This document shows, one piece after another, positions 1 to 7,398 of a stretch of 64,000 nucleotides of DNA. The notes under the pieces were generated by a model. The model had not been told where the DNA came from. It was given only the letters and a program-made list of their open reading frames with translations, and searched no databases. Position 1 is the first letter of the stretch. Each line of letters opens with the position of its first letter. This DNA comes from Frigoribacterium faeni. Lineage in GTDB: Bacteria > Actinomycetota > Actinomycetes > Actinomycetales > Microbacteriaceae. The DNA lies in the NCBI RefSeq assembly GCF_007988805.1, contig NZ_BJUV01000011.1:1-64000 (forward strand). Direction: 5' to 3'. A program made the translations under genes and the position numbers.

Positions 1-25
1 GGTCGGGGCGCACGTCGCCCCGACC
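1..25. terminator. Terminator-like hairpin at the window edge
   Basis: A perfect 10-bp stem (GGTCGGGGCG pairing with CGCCCCGACC) with a 5-nt loop. It probably ends a gene lying to the left of the window. No T-tract follows, which is common for actinobacterial hairpins. Confidence 0.5.
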
Positions 26-41
26 CGCCCGCCGCTGTTGA

Positions 42-47
42 TAGGCT
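42..47 (+). promoter_or_regulatory. Possible -10 box for the glycopolymer block
   Basis: TAGGCT fits the actinobacterial TANNNT -10 pattern and lies about 75 bases before the first glycosyltransferase. No convincing -35 is visible. Confidence 0.3.
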
Positions 48-121
48 CGCCTCGATCGTCGGCTGACCCGACACGTCCCCACCGCGCCCCGTGCGCCGCG
101 AGAACCCGAGGCCCGACCGAC

Positions 122-1165
122 ATGGCACCGTTCGACACTCCGCTTCCGGGTGTCTCGTACGTCATGCCCGTGCTGAACGAGGAGCGCGAGATCCGTTCGG
201 CCGTCGAGAGCCTGGTCGCGCAGGACTACGAGGGCCCGTTCGAGATCCTGCTCGCCCTCGGACCGAGCGTCGACCGCACCAACGACGTCGTCGCCGAGAT
301 GTCCGCAGCCGACCCGCGCATCCGCAGCCTGCCGAATCCGGTGGGCTCGACCCCGGCGGGGCTGAACGTCGCGATCCGGGCGTCCGAGCACCCCATCACG
401 GTCCGTGTCGACGCGCACTCCGTGCTGCCGCCCGAGTACACGCGGCTCGCCGTCGACGCCCTCCGACGGAGCGGCGCGGACAACGTCGGCGGCATCATGT
501 CGGCCGAGGGGCGGACGCCCTTCGAGAAGGCCGTCGCCCGCGCGTACGGCAGCCGAGTCGGCCTGGGAGGCACGCCCCACCACGTCGGCGGAGCCGAGGG
601 CCCGACGGAGACCGCCTACCTCGGGGTCTTCCTGCGCTCGCGCCTGCTCGAGGTCGGCCTCTTCGACGAGGGCATCAAGCGGGGTCAGGACTGGGAGCTC
701 AACCGCCGCCTCCGGGCCACCGGAGGCACGGTCTGGTTCACGCCCGATCTCGTCGTCACGTACCGGCCGCGACCGAGCCTGCGCACCCTGGCGCGGCAGT
801 TCGTCGCGACCGGCCTCTGGCGGGGCGAGCTGGCCCGGCGGTTCCCGCGGGCGAACACGCTGCGGTACCTCGTCCCTCCGGCGATGGTGGTCGGGGTCGT
901 CCTCGGTCTCGTCCTGGGCCTCGTGGGCGTGGCCGCGGCCCTGGTCGGGAGCCCGCTCGCGTGGGCCTCGCTCGGGTTCGTCGTCCCGGCGGTGTACCTG
1001 CTGTTCGTCGTGGCGTCCGCCCTGCTCGCCGCCCGCGGCGAGAGCGTCCGCACGCGGTTGTGGTTTCTCGTAGTCTTGCCTTCCATCCACTTCGGCTGGG
1101 GGTTCGGGTTCGTCTTCGGCTTCCTCAACCTGACGAAGAACATCACCGCACACACCGGGAGGTAG
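122..1165 (+). CDS. Family 2 glycosyltransferase, ExoA-like, membrane-anchored
   Basis: Predicted inverting GT-A glycosyltransferase of 347 residues that would transfer a sugar from a nucleotide donor at the inner face of the membrane. The GT2 start VMPVLNEE is at residues 14-21, a VDAHS metal/donor motif is near residue 97, and QDWELNRRLR near residue 190 matches the usual acceptor-side ED/QDWE motif. The last third (about 255-345) has three hydrophobic segments, as in succinoglycan ExoA-type enzymes. The ATG at 122 was preferred over the in-frame TTG at 38, because the extra 28 residues are Pro/Arg-rich and not family-like. It is followed 9 bases later by a CDP-alcohol phosphatidyltransferase, which suggests a joint role in a phosphate-containing surface polymer. 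Its exact sugar is unknown. Confidence 0.85.
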   Translation: MAPFDTPLPGVSYVMPVLNEEREIRSAVESLVAQDYEGPFEILLALGPSVDRTNDVVAEMSAADPRIRSLPNPVGSTPAGLNVAIRASEHPITVRVDAHSVLPPEYTRLAVDALRRSGADNVGGIMSAEGRTPFEKAVARAYGSRVGLGGTPHHVGGAEGPTETAYLGVFLRSRLLEVGLFDEGIKRGQDWELNRRLRATGGTVWFTPDLVVTYRPRPSLRTLARQFVATGLWRGELARRFPRANTLRYLVPPAMVVGVVLGLVLGLVGVAAALVGSPLAWASLGFVVPAVYLLFVVASALLAARGESVRTRLWFLVVLPSIHFGWGFGFVFGFLNLTKNITAHTGR

Positions 1166-1173
1166 TCGATCCG

Positions 1174-1980
1174 ATGACCGCGCTGCCCACGAGACCCACG
1201 TCGATCGCCGAACTCCGCCGCGTCGCCCAACCCCCCGAGGTGCGGAGCCGGGCGAACGCCGAGCACTGGACCGCCTCCCTCTACCTCCGTGATCTGTCGC
1301 CCTACCTGACCTGGATGCTGCTCAAGACGAGCGTCACCGCCAACGGCGTGACGGGTCTGATGATCCTGACCGGCTGGGCGACCGCGGCCGCGCTCCTGGT
1401 GCCCGGGGTGGGCGGCGCCATGCTCGCCCTCGTCCTCGGTCAGCTGCAGATGCTGGTGGACTGCTGCGACGGCGAGGTCGCCCGCTGGCGCGGCACGAGC
1501 TCGCCCGCCGGCGTGTTCCTCGACAAGGTCGGGCACTACTCGACCGAGGCGCTCATCCCCGTCGTCCTCGGCATCCGGGCCGCGGGATACCCCTTCGACG
1601 CGCCGGCCGACTTCGTCTGGACGACCCTCGGTTTCGCCTTGGCGCTCATCATCGTGCTGAACAAGGCCCTCAACGACATGGTCCACGTCGCGAGGGCTCA
1701 TGCGGGTCTGAACCGGCTCGAAGACAAACGGGGCGGTGCCTCGGCGCCGAGCAGCCGGTTGCTGTCGCGCCTGCGCGACATCGCCCGGTTCGTCCCGTTC
1801 CATCGTCTCTACCACTCGGTCGAGCTCACCATCCTCGTCGTGCTGACCTCGTTCGTCGGGCTCGTCGTCGGGCAGCCCCTCGCCGACCGCGTGCTGCTCG
1901 GCCTGCTCGTCCCCCTCGCGCTCCTCGCGCTGGTCGGGCACTTCGTCGCGATCCTCGCCTCGAAGCGGGTCCGGTCCTGA
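1174..1980 (+). CDS. CDP-alcohol phosphatidyltransferase family protein
   Basis: Integral membrane enzyme of 268 residues, predicted to move a phospho-alcohol from a CDP-alcohol to an acceptor hydroxyl. The family signature is present: Asp96, Asp99-Gly100, Ala-Arg, a Gly, then Asp117. The fourth aspartate, usually the catalytic base, is a histidine (His121 in LDKVGHY). Several hydrophobic segments flank the motif. A good Shine-Dalgarno (GGGAGGT) overlaps the stop region of the preceding gene, so the two are probably co-translated. With a LicC-like nucleotidyltransferase at 7399-8112, it could form a CDP-activation and transfer pair for a surface polymer; that link is inference. The substrate alcohol (inositol, glycerol or other) cannot be told. 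Confidence 0.85.
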   Translation: MTALPTRPTSIAELRRVAQPPEVRSRANAEHWTASLYLRDLSPYLTWMLLKTSVTANGVTGLMILTGWATAAALLVPGVGGAMLALVLGQLQMLVDCCDGEVARWRGTSSPAGVFLDKVGHYSTEALIPVVLGIRAAGYPFDAPADFVWTTLGFALALIIVLNKALNDMVHVARAHAGLNRLEDKRGGASAPSSRLLSRLRDIARFVPFHRLYHSVELTILVVLTSFVGLVVGQPLADRVLLGLLVPLALLALVGHFVAILASKRVRS

Positions 1981-2009
1981 ACGGGGTCGACCGACCGCGG
2001 ATCGGTGTC

Positions 2010-2855
2010 GTGAGCCTGACCCAGGGGCGTCGACCGGACGATCTGGCCGCAGGGCTCGCTAGCCTGCTCGCGCAGGTCGACGTCGACCTCGATATCGTCT
2101 GCGTGGGCAACGGCAGCGGTCCGGGCGTCGTGCCCGACGGCGTCCGCGTGCTCGAGCTGCCCGAGAACGTCGGGATCCCCGCAGGGCGCAATCGGGGCGC
2201 CGAGCTCGTCGGAGGCGACTACGTGTTCTTCCTCGACGACGACGCTCGGCTGCCGTCGTCGAGGTTCCTGGCCGACGCCGTCGCCGTGCTCGACCGCCTC
2301 GGCGACGTCGGCCTGCTGCAGCCCCGGGTCGTGGACCCCGACGGGGCGGAGAACCCCCGTCGCTGGATCCCGCGACTGCGCAAGGGAGACGCCCGAACGT
2401 CGAGCGACGTGTTCTCGGTCTGGGAGGGCGCCACGCTCCTGCCGCGCCCGGTGTTCGACGCGTGCGACGGGTGGGGCGAACCCTACTTCTACGCGCACGA
2501 GGGAATCGAGCTCGCCTGGCGGGTCTGGGCTCAGGGTCTCCGGGTCCGCTACGACGGGGAGCTCGTCGCGCATCATCCTGCGATCGATCCGGCTCGGCAC
2601 GCCGAGTACTACCGGCTGAACGCCCGCAACCGCGTCTGGCTCGCCAAGCGCAACCTCCCGTGGCCGCTCGTCCCCGTCTACGTCGCGTCCTGGACCGCCG
2701 TGCAGCTGCTGCGCTGGGCACGGAGCCCGGCCAAGCTCCGTCCGTGGTTCGCGGGGTGGGCCGAGGGCTGGCGGACGACGCCGGGTGGCCGACGGTCCAT
2801 CGGTTGGGTAACGGTCTGGCGCATGGCGAGGGCCGGCCGGCCTCCCGTCATCTAG
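2010..2855 (+). CDS. Family 2 glycosyltransferase
   Basis: GT-A glycosyltransferase-like protein of 281 residues from the GTG at 2010. It has the donor-site DDD motif (FLDDDARLP, near residues 75-83), a GRNRGAE segment typical of rhamnosyl/galactosyl GT2 enzymes, and no clear membrane segment. The start is uncertain. In the same frame the codons just upstream read PRIGV before VSLTQGRRP, which would complete the first beta strand of the fold, but no standard start codon lies there (a CTG is at 1977). It begins 29 bases after the phosphatidyltransferase and is probably in the same operon. Confidence 0.78.
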   Translation: MSLTQGRRPDDLAAGLASLLAQVDVDLDIVCVGNGSGPGVVPDGVRVLELPENVGIPAGRNRGAELVGGDYVFFLDDDARLPSSRFLADAVAVLDRLGDVGLLQPRVVDPDGAENPRRWIPRLRKGDARTSSDVFSVWEGATLLPRPVFDACDGWGEPYFYAHEGIELAWRVWAQGLRVRYDGELVAHHPAIDPARHAEYYRLNARNRVWLAKRNLPWPLVPVYVASWTAVQLLRWARSPAKLRPWFAGWAEGWRTTPGGRRSIGWVTVWRMARAGRPPVI

Positions 2856-2885
2856 CCTGGAACGGTCCGGGCGCGCTGCGCGCCC
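2853..2885 (+). promoter_or_regulatory. Possible internal promoter and leader hairpin
   Basis: TAGCCT (2853-2858) fits TANNNT and overlaps the TAG stop of the preceding glycosyltransferase. It is followed by a perfect palindrome, GGGCGCG-CTG-CGCGCCC (2869-2885). The hairpin could end or process the upstream message before the TagF-like gene at 2914. Confidence 0.35.
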
Positions 2886-2913
2886 AGCCCCGAACCGAGC
2901 GGAGAACGACGCT

Positions 2914-4188
2914 GTGCCACTGACCCGCGATCTCTCGCTCGCCTGGGGCCTCGCCGGTCGGCTCGTGAAGTCGCGCCGCAGTCGCCGTGCCCTCGAGAGA
3001 TCGGACCTCGCGCGTCGGGTGCCCGCCGACGGGACGGTCCGCGTCGCGGTCTACTTCGCCGACGCGAACGTCAACATGTACCAGATCCGTCAGTGGTACG
3101 GGCCGCTCGCGCACCTGAACGAGAGGTTCCCGGTCGCGATCATCGCGCGGTCGCCGGGCGCCATGGTCGAGCTGCTGGCCGAGTCTCCCGTCCCCGTGGT
3201 CTACGCGCGTCAGGTCGTCGACCTCGAGGCGTTCGTCGAGTCCCAGCCGCTCGCGGTGACGCTGTACGTCAATCAGAACGCCAAGAACTTCCAGATGATG
3301 CGGTACGGCCGCATGTGGCACGTCTTCGTCAATCACGGCGAGAGCGACAAGATGTACATGACCACCAACCAGTTCAAGGCGTACGACTACGCGTTCGTCG
3401 CGGGCGACGCGGCACGGGCGCGGCTCGAGTCCAAGCTGTGGGACTACGACCTCGACAAGCGGGCGGTGCCGATCGGCAGACCGCAGGCCGATCACGTGGC
3501 AGGCACGGTCCCCTTCGCCGACGACGGGCGGACGGTCGTGCTCTACGCGCCCACCTGGGAGGGCGACCGATCGTCGGCCGCGTACGGGTCGATCACCACG
3601 CACGGCGTGGCGCTCGTCTCCGCGCTGCTCGCCACGGGGCGGCACCGTGTCGTCTATCGGCCCCACCCGCGAAGCGGCGTCGTCGACCGCGATTACCGCC
3701 GGGCGCACGAGGCCATCGTCCGCTCGATCGACGAGGCCAACGCGGCGGACGCCACCGCGCACCACGTCTACGACTCCGGTTCCGAGCTCGGTTGGCAGCT
3801 CGTCGTGGCCGACGTGGCGGTGACCGACATCTCCGCGATGGTCTACGACCGGCTCGCCACGGGCAAGCCCCTCGTGGTCACCCGGCCGGCATCACCCGAG
3901 GCCGACGTCGATGAGACCGGATACCTCGGTGCCGCGGAGTGGTTGACGGCAGACGGCGCTCCCGACGTCGTGGCGGTGATCGATCGGGTGCAGGCCGACC
4001 CCGAGGCGCTCGACCGTCTCGGGCACTGGGTCCGGCACCACTTCGGCGACACGACGCCCGGTGCGGCGACGACCCGCTTCGAGGACGCCGTCGCGAGACT
4101 CGTGGCGCTCCGCGACGACTACGCCGCCGCGATGCCGCTCTCGGGCCCGTCCGCGGGCATCGAGCACGAGGACGACGGCGACGACTGA
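2914..4188 (+). CDS. CDP-glycerol glycerophosphotransferase-like protein (TagF/Glyphos_transf)
   Basis: GT-B-like protein of 424 residues resembling the catalytic half of teichoic-acid glycerophosphotransferases. Family landmarks are VNHGESDK (near residue 140, with the catalytic-type His), YAPTWEGDR (near 210), YRPHPRS (near 250, the second His) and a VTDISAMVYD segment (near 305) that corresponds to the TDYSS-type motif. It lacks an N-terminal GT2 domain. GTG start with GGAG ten bases upstream. A hairpin separates it from the preceding gene. The acidic tail (HEDDGDD) is unremarkable. It supports a phosphodiester-linked surface polymer; whether glycerol-phosphate is the real donor is not shown by sequence. 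Confidence 0.78.
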   Translation: MPLTRDLSLAWGLAGRLVKSRRSRRALERSDLARRVPADGTVRVAVYFADANVNMYQIRQWYGPLAHLNERFPVAIIARSPGAMVELLAESPVPVVYARQVVDLEAFVESQPLAVTLYVNQNAKNFQMMRYGRMWHVFVNHGESDKMYMTTNQFKAYDYAFVAGDAARARLESKLWDYDLDKRAVPIGRPQADHVAGTVPFADDGRTVVLYAPTWEGDRSSAAYGSITTHGVALVSALLATGRHRVVYRPHPRSGVVDRDYRRAHEAIVRSIDEANAADATAHHVYDSGSELGWQLVVADVAVTDISAMVYDRLATGKPLVVTRPASPEADVDETGYLGAAEWLTADGAPDVVAVIDRVQADPEALDRLGHWVRHHFGDTTPGAATTRFEDAVARLVALRDDYAAAMPLSGPSAGIEHEDDGDD

Positions 4189-4289
4189 TCGCCGCTCGTC
4201 GGACCCCGTCGTGCATTCGTCACTCATGTCTCCGTGAGCGAGTGATACGGCATCTGGAATCCGAACACTCCATGGCGTATTCATGGGGT

Positions 4290-4595
4290 ATGCCTGAGCC
4301 GTCGTCTGCCGCCGCCCGACTCTTCGGAGACCGAGTCCGCGAGGAGAGGCAGCGCCTCGGTCTCAGCCAGGACGAAGTCGCCCACCTCGCCGGAATGAAC
4401 GTCTCGAACTACGGCAAGATCGAGCGCGGCGTCGGCAACCCCGTGCTGCACACCATCATCCGACTCGCCGTGGTCGTCGGCGTGGACCCCGCCGTGCTCG
4501 TGACGGGGATGTCCGGCGAGCACCTGCCACCCGTGCTCGAGACGTTCACGGCCGCCGACTACGTCAAGGAGCGCAAGGCGCGCCGGACGAGCTGA
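4290..4595 (+). CDS. XRE-family helix-turn-helix regulator
   Basis: Small DNA-binding protein of 101 residues. The HTH spans roughly residues 10-65: FGDRVREERQRLGLSQDEVA, then an SNYGKIERG recognition helix and a GVDPAVLV dimer/turn segment. An in-frame ATG at 4272 would add six residues. The ATG at 4290 is preferred because a -10-like TATTCA (4278-4283) lies six bases before it, with TGGAAT 17 bases further upstream, the layout of a leaderless promoter. It sits between the two halves of the glycopolymer locus and could regulate it, but no operator was identified. Confidence 0.8.
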   Translation: MPEPSSAAARLFGDRVREERQRLGLSQDEVAHLAGMNVSNYGKIERGVGNPVLHTIIRLAVVVGVDPAVLVTGMSGEHLPPVLETFTAADYVKERKARRTS

Positions 4596-4605
4596 CCCCG
4601 GCTCC

Positions 4606-4887
4606 TCAGAAGCTGAATCGCCAGAGGTACTCCTCTCGCGAGGGGCGGAACCAGCGGACGACGGCGATCGCGTTCTGCGTGAGCTCCGACGCGATGACGC
4701 TGATCGAGAGGGCCTCGCCCGGCTCGAGTCGGTCCGTCGCGACCGGGACGAGCAGGCCGCACCCGAGCAGCGTCACGCGGATGGCGTGCACCGGCTCGTC
4801 GCCGACGTTGACGAGGCGGTGGACGCGGGGTGCCCGCGAGCGGTCGAGACGGAACGGGACGGCGTAGGCGATCGCAGTGCTGGTCAT
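4606..4887 (-). CDS. Conserved-looking small protein, function unknown
   Basis: 93-residue protein that I do not recognise. It reads as a compact beta-rich domain: hydrophobic strands alternate with VGDEP and EPGEA turns, and the C-terminus is aromatic (YLWRFSF). There is no signal peptide or membrane segment. Reality is supported by a TAGGGT hexamer (4894-4899 on the minus strand) six bases before the ATG, the same layout as other genes here, and by the lack of any rival ORF with plausible coding properties. It is the last gene on the minus strand after the export operon. Confidence 0.6.
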   Translation of the reverse strand: MTSTAIAYAVPFRLDRSRAPRVHRLVNVGDEPVHAIRVTLLGCGLLVPVATDRLEPGEALSISVIASELTQNAIAVVRWFRPSREEYLWRFSF

Positions 4888-4893
4888 GCCGCG

Positions 4894-4899
4894 ACCCTA
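4894..4899 (-). promoter_or_regulatory. -10 box for a leaderless start at 4887
   Basis: Minus strand TAGGGT, then CGCGGC, then ATG. The 6-base spacing places the transcription start at or next to the A of the start codon. Confidence 0.5.
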
Positions 4900-4988
4900 G
4901 AGATCGCCCCCGACGTCCCGTCCTCGACGCCTGTGGACGAGGTGGCCTGGTGGAGGAGAGCCGTCCGTCGCCCGGGGGAGAGGCCGGG

Positions 4989-5765
4989 TCAGCCGTTCAG
5001 CTCGGCGACGAAGACGGCCGGAGGCGGTCCGAAGGCCGTCCGTGCGCTGGTCACGACCTTCCGACCGAGGAGATGGTTGCCCGTCCCGCCGACGACGGCT
5101 CCGATCCCGAAGGGCACGGCGCGCCCGATGATGGTCGCCGTCTGCGACGTGGCGAAGCGACGCACGAACGAGCGACGGACGGAGTCCGTCAGGCCCCCGA
5201 TGGCCGCCTTGGGGAGCTTCTGCGTCACGAGCTCGCCCCAGAATGCGGAACGTGCCGGGGCGGTGCCCAGGGCCTCGCCCGCGAACTGGCGCACGAGGGT
5301 CGCCCCGGGCGCTCCGAGCATCATGGCCATGACCAGGGCGCGAGCGCGATCGGGTTCGGTGACCGAGATCCCGTGGACCTCGGTGACGGACTGCGCGAAG
5401 AGCGCGCTGGCCTCGAGGAACCCGGCGGTCTCGACGCCCGAGAGGGCGAGCGAGATGCCCCACCCGACGCCGGGGACGACGGCGCTCGCGCCGACGGCCG
5501 CTCCGCCTGTCGTGACGGCGGTCAGGTACTCGCGTTCGAGGATCCGGATCAGCTTCTCGGGGGTGGCCTTCTTGTGGCGCCGTCGGAGGGCCCGGACATG
5601 CCGCACGACGACCGGACGTTGCACGGAGAGCAGACGGTCGAGTCGACGCAACCAGGGGGATTCGGCGAAGACCTCGTGCGAACCGGAGGCGACGGGACTG
5701 ATGTCGTGATCGTCATCTCGGGGGACGGGGCCGACGGGGGACGAGGAGTCGTACTGCTGGGGCAT
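4989..5765 (-). CDS. Membrane-associated protein of unknown function (weakly EcsC-like)
   Basis: 258-residue protein. Residues 1-30 are polar and acidic, about 35-65 are Arg/Lys-rich (LRRLDRLLSVQRPVVVR), and two or three moderately hydrophobic glycine-rich stretches follow (for example VGASAVVPGVGWGISLALSG and a late AVPFGIGAVVGGTGNHLLGR). The layout recalls EcsC-family proteins, but I cannot confirm this without a profile search. It begins ten bases past the end of the TagH-like ATPase, yet has its own -10 box overlapping that gene's stop codon, so it may be read both from the operon and independently. Confidence 0.6.
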   Translation of the reverse strand: MPQQYDSSSPVGPVPRDDDHDISPVASGSHEVFAESPWLRRLDRLLSVQRPVVVRHVRALRRRHKKATPEKLIRILEREYLTAVTTGGAAVGASAVVPGVGWGISLALSGVETAGFLEASALFAQSVTEVHGISVTEPDRARALVMAMMLGAPGATLVRQFAGEALGTAPARSAFWGELVTQKLPKAAIGGLTDSVRRSFVRRFATSQTATIIGRAVPFGIGAVVGGTGNHLLGRKVVTSARTAFGPPPAVFVAELNG

Positions 5766-5771
5766 CGCCCG

Positions 5772-5777
5772 ACCCTA
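5772..5777 (-). promoter_or_regulatory. -10 box overlapping an upstream stop codon
   Basis: Minus strand TAGGGT, then CGGGCG, then the ATG at 5765. The first three bases (TAG) are the stop codon of the ATPase gene. The spacing of 6 predicts a leaderless message. Confidence 0.5.
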
Positions 5778-6551
5778 CGCCGCGGTCCGGGGAGGATGAT
5801 CCGAGTCGTAGCGTGCGAGAGCCTCGTCGAGGGGGCCGTCGAACACGAGGGCGCCCTTGTCGAGGTAGAGGCCTCGACTGCAGAAGCGCTTGAGGTCGCG
5901 TTCGTTGTGCGAGACGAGGAACAGCGTCCGGCCCGCGGCCAGCATCTCCTCGATGCGTCCGTAGCACTTCTCGCGGAAGGCCTTGTCGCCGACGGCGAGC
6001 ACCTCGTCGACGAGGATCACCGGCTCCTCGAGGCGGGAGATGACGGCGAACGCGATCCTGACCTTCATCCCGCTCGACAGGTGCTTGTAGGGGGTGTCGA
6101 CGAAGGCGGCTATCTCGGCGAAGTCGATGATCTCGTCGAAGCGCGCGTCGATCTCCGCCTTCGTCATGCCGTGCAGCCCCGCCGTGAGGTAGACGTTGTC
6201 CCGGACGGTGAGATCGGCGACGAAACCGCCCGTGATCTCGATGAGGGGTGCGACGCCGCCGGCGACGTGCACCGAGCCCGTGTCCGGGAGGATCACCTCG
6301 GCGACGAGCTTGAGCAGCGTGGACTTCCCCTGCCCGTTCCGGCCGACCACTCCGATGGCCTCGCCTGCGCGCACGTCGAACGAGACGTCGTGCAGCGCCC
6401 AGAACTCGCCGGGTCGTGACCTGCGGCTGCTGCCGGCGAACAGGTCCTTGAAGGACCGGCGGCCGCGGCGATTGCGGCGGAAGCGGATGCCGACTCCGGC
6501 GACCCGGATGACCGGAGCCGAGAGAGGGTCGGTCGCGCTGCTGGCGGCCAT
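5775..6551 (-). CDS. Polysaccharide/teichoic acid ABC exporter, ATP-binding subunit (TagH/Wzt-like)
   Basis: 258-residue ATPase that would power export of a surface polysaccharide with the neighbouring permease. Walker A GRNGQGKST is near residue 70, the signature is LSSGMKVRIAFA near 155 (the SSGM form is typical of Wzt/TagH rather than LSGGQ), Walker B is VILVDEVLAVGD near 175, and the H-loop is LVSHNE near 213. It lacks the C-terminal carbohydrate-binding domain found in some Wzt proteins. The ATG comes two bases after the permease stop, and AGGAGAT inside the permease end serves as ribosome site. Confidence 0.92.
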   Translation of the reverse strand: MAASSATDPLSAPVIRVAGVGIRFRRNRRGRRSFKDLFAGSSRRSRPGEFWALHDVSFDVRAGEAIGVVGRNGQGKSTLLKLVAEVILPDTGSVHVAGGVAPLIEITGGFVADLTVRDNVYLTAGLHGMTKAEIDARFDEIIDFAEIAAFVDTPYKHLSSGMKVRIAFAVISRLEEPVILVDEVLAVGDKAFREKCYGRIEEMLAAGRTLFLVSHNERDLKRFCSRGLYLDKGALVFDGPLDEALARYDSDHPPRTAA

Positions 6552-6553
6552 GG

Positions 6554-7351
6554 CTAGATCTCCTTCAGGACGGCGCGCTCGCTCGAACGGAAGACGAGGA
6601 GTCCGACGACGAGCACGAGGAGGCTCATCCCCGCTCCGATCATCACCTCGAGCAGATCGAACTGGTCGGGGAAGAACGCGGAACGGTAGAGCCCGAAGAT
6701 GCCGCTCAGGGGGTTGAAGGCCGCCAGCAGGTGCAGGCTCTCGGGGAGGTTCTGGGTGCCGTAGATGATGGGCGACGCATAGAAGAGGAACCGCAACGCG
6801 AGCTTCGTCGCACGCTCCAGGTCGCGGAAGAAGACGACGAGCGGGGCGACGATGAGGCCCACGCCGGTCACGAGGATCGCCTGCATGACGATCGCCAGAG
6901 GGAAGAACACCACCTGCCAGTGGAGCTCGGCTCCGGCGACGACGGCGAACAGCGCGAGGACCGGCAGGCTGAGGAGGAACTCGATCCCCTTGGAGGCGAC
7001 GAGCCGGTTGACCCAGATGGTGCGGGGGATCTTGGTCGACCGGACGAGCTTCGACTCGCGGATGAACGCCCGCGTGCTGTCCGACACCGCTCCGTTGAAC
7101 CACATCCAGGCCAGCAGCCCGCTGAGCAGGAACACGATGTAGGGGTCCTCGCCGACCGAGCGGTCGAAGACGACCGAGAAGACGAAGTAGTAGATGCCCG
7201 CCATGACGAGCGGGTCGAGGATCGACCACAGGTAGCCGAGGGCGGAGGTCGAGTAGCGGACCCGCAGATCACGGGCGGTCAGCAGCCACAGCGTCTGCCG
7301 GTAGCGCGCGAAGGCGGTGCGCCGGGGGCGTTCGGCCAGGGCTGTGCTCAC
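6554..7351 (-). CDS. Polysaccharide/teichoic acid ABC exporter, permease subunit (TagG/Wzm-like)
   Basis: 265-residue ABC-2-type permease. It has the family N-terminus (LLTARDLRVRYSTSALGYLW, residues 23-42), a conserved SKLVRSTKIPR cytoplasmic segment near 110, about six membrane segments, and FLFYASPIIYG near 190. It forms the channel for a lipid-linked polymer together with the ATPase encoded just after it. GTG start with AGAGGAC upstream, 47 bases after the nucleotidyltransferase gene, so the three genes look like one operon. Confidence 0.92.
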   Translation of the reverse strand: MSTALAERPRRTAFARYRQTLWLLTARDLRVRYSTSALGYLWSILDPLVMAGIYYFVFSVVFDRSVGEDPYIVFLLSGLLAWMWFNGAVSDSTRAFIRESKLVRSTKIPRTIWVNRLVASKGIEFLLSLPVLALFAVVAGAELHWQVVFFPLAIVMQAILVTGVGLIVAPLVVFFRDLERATKLALRFLFYASPIIYGTQNLPESLHLLAAFNPLSGIFGLYRSAFFPDQFDLLEVMIGAGMSLLVLVVGLLVFRSSERAVLKEI

Positions 7352-7398
7352 GAGTGTCCTCTGTCGTACGGGACATCCGGTCGGCGGGAGCGCGTCGG

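Noticed and set aside
4830-6419. A 529-residue plus-strand frame opposite the export operon
   Set aside because: Antisense shadow with Gly/Asp/Arg bias. The minus-strand genes have clear motifs (Walker A/B).
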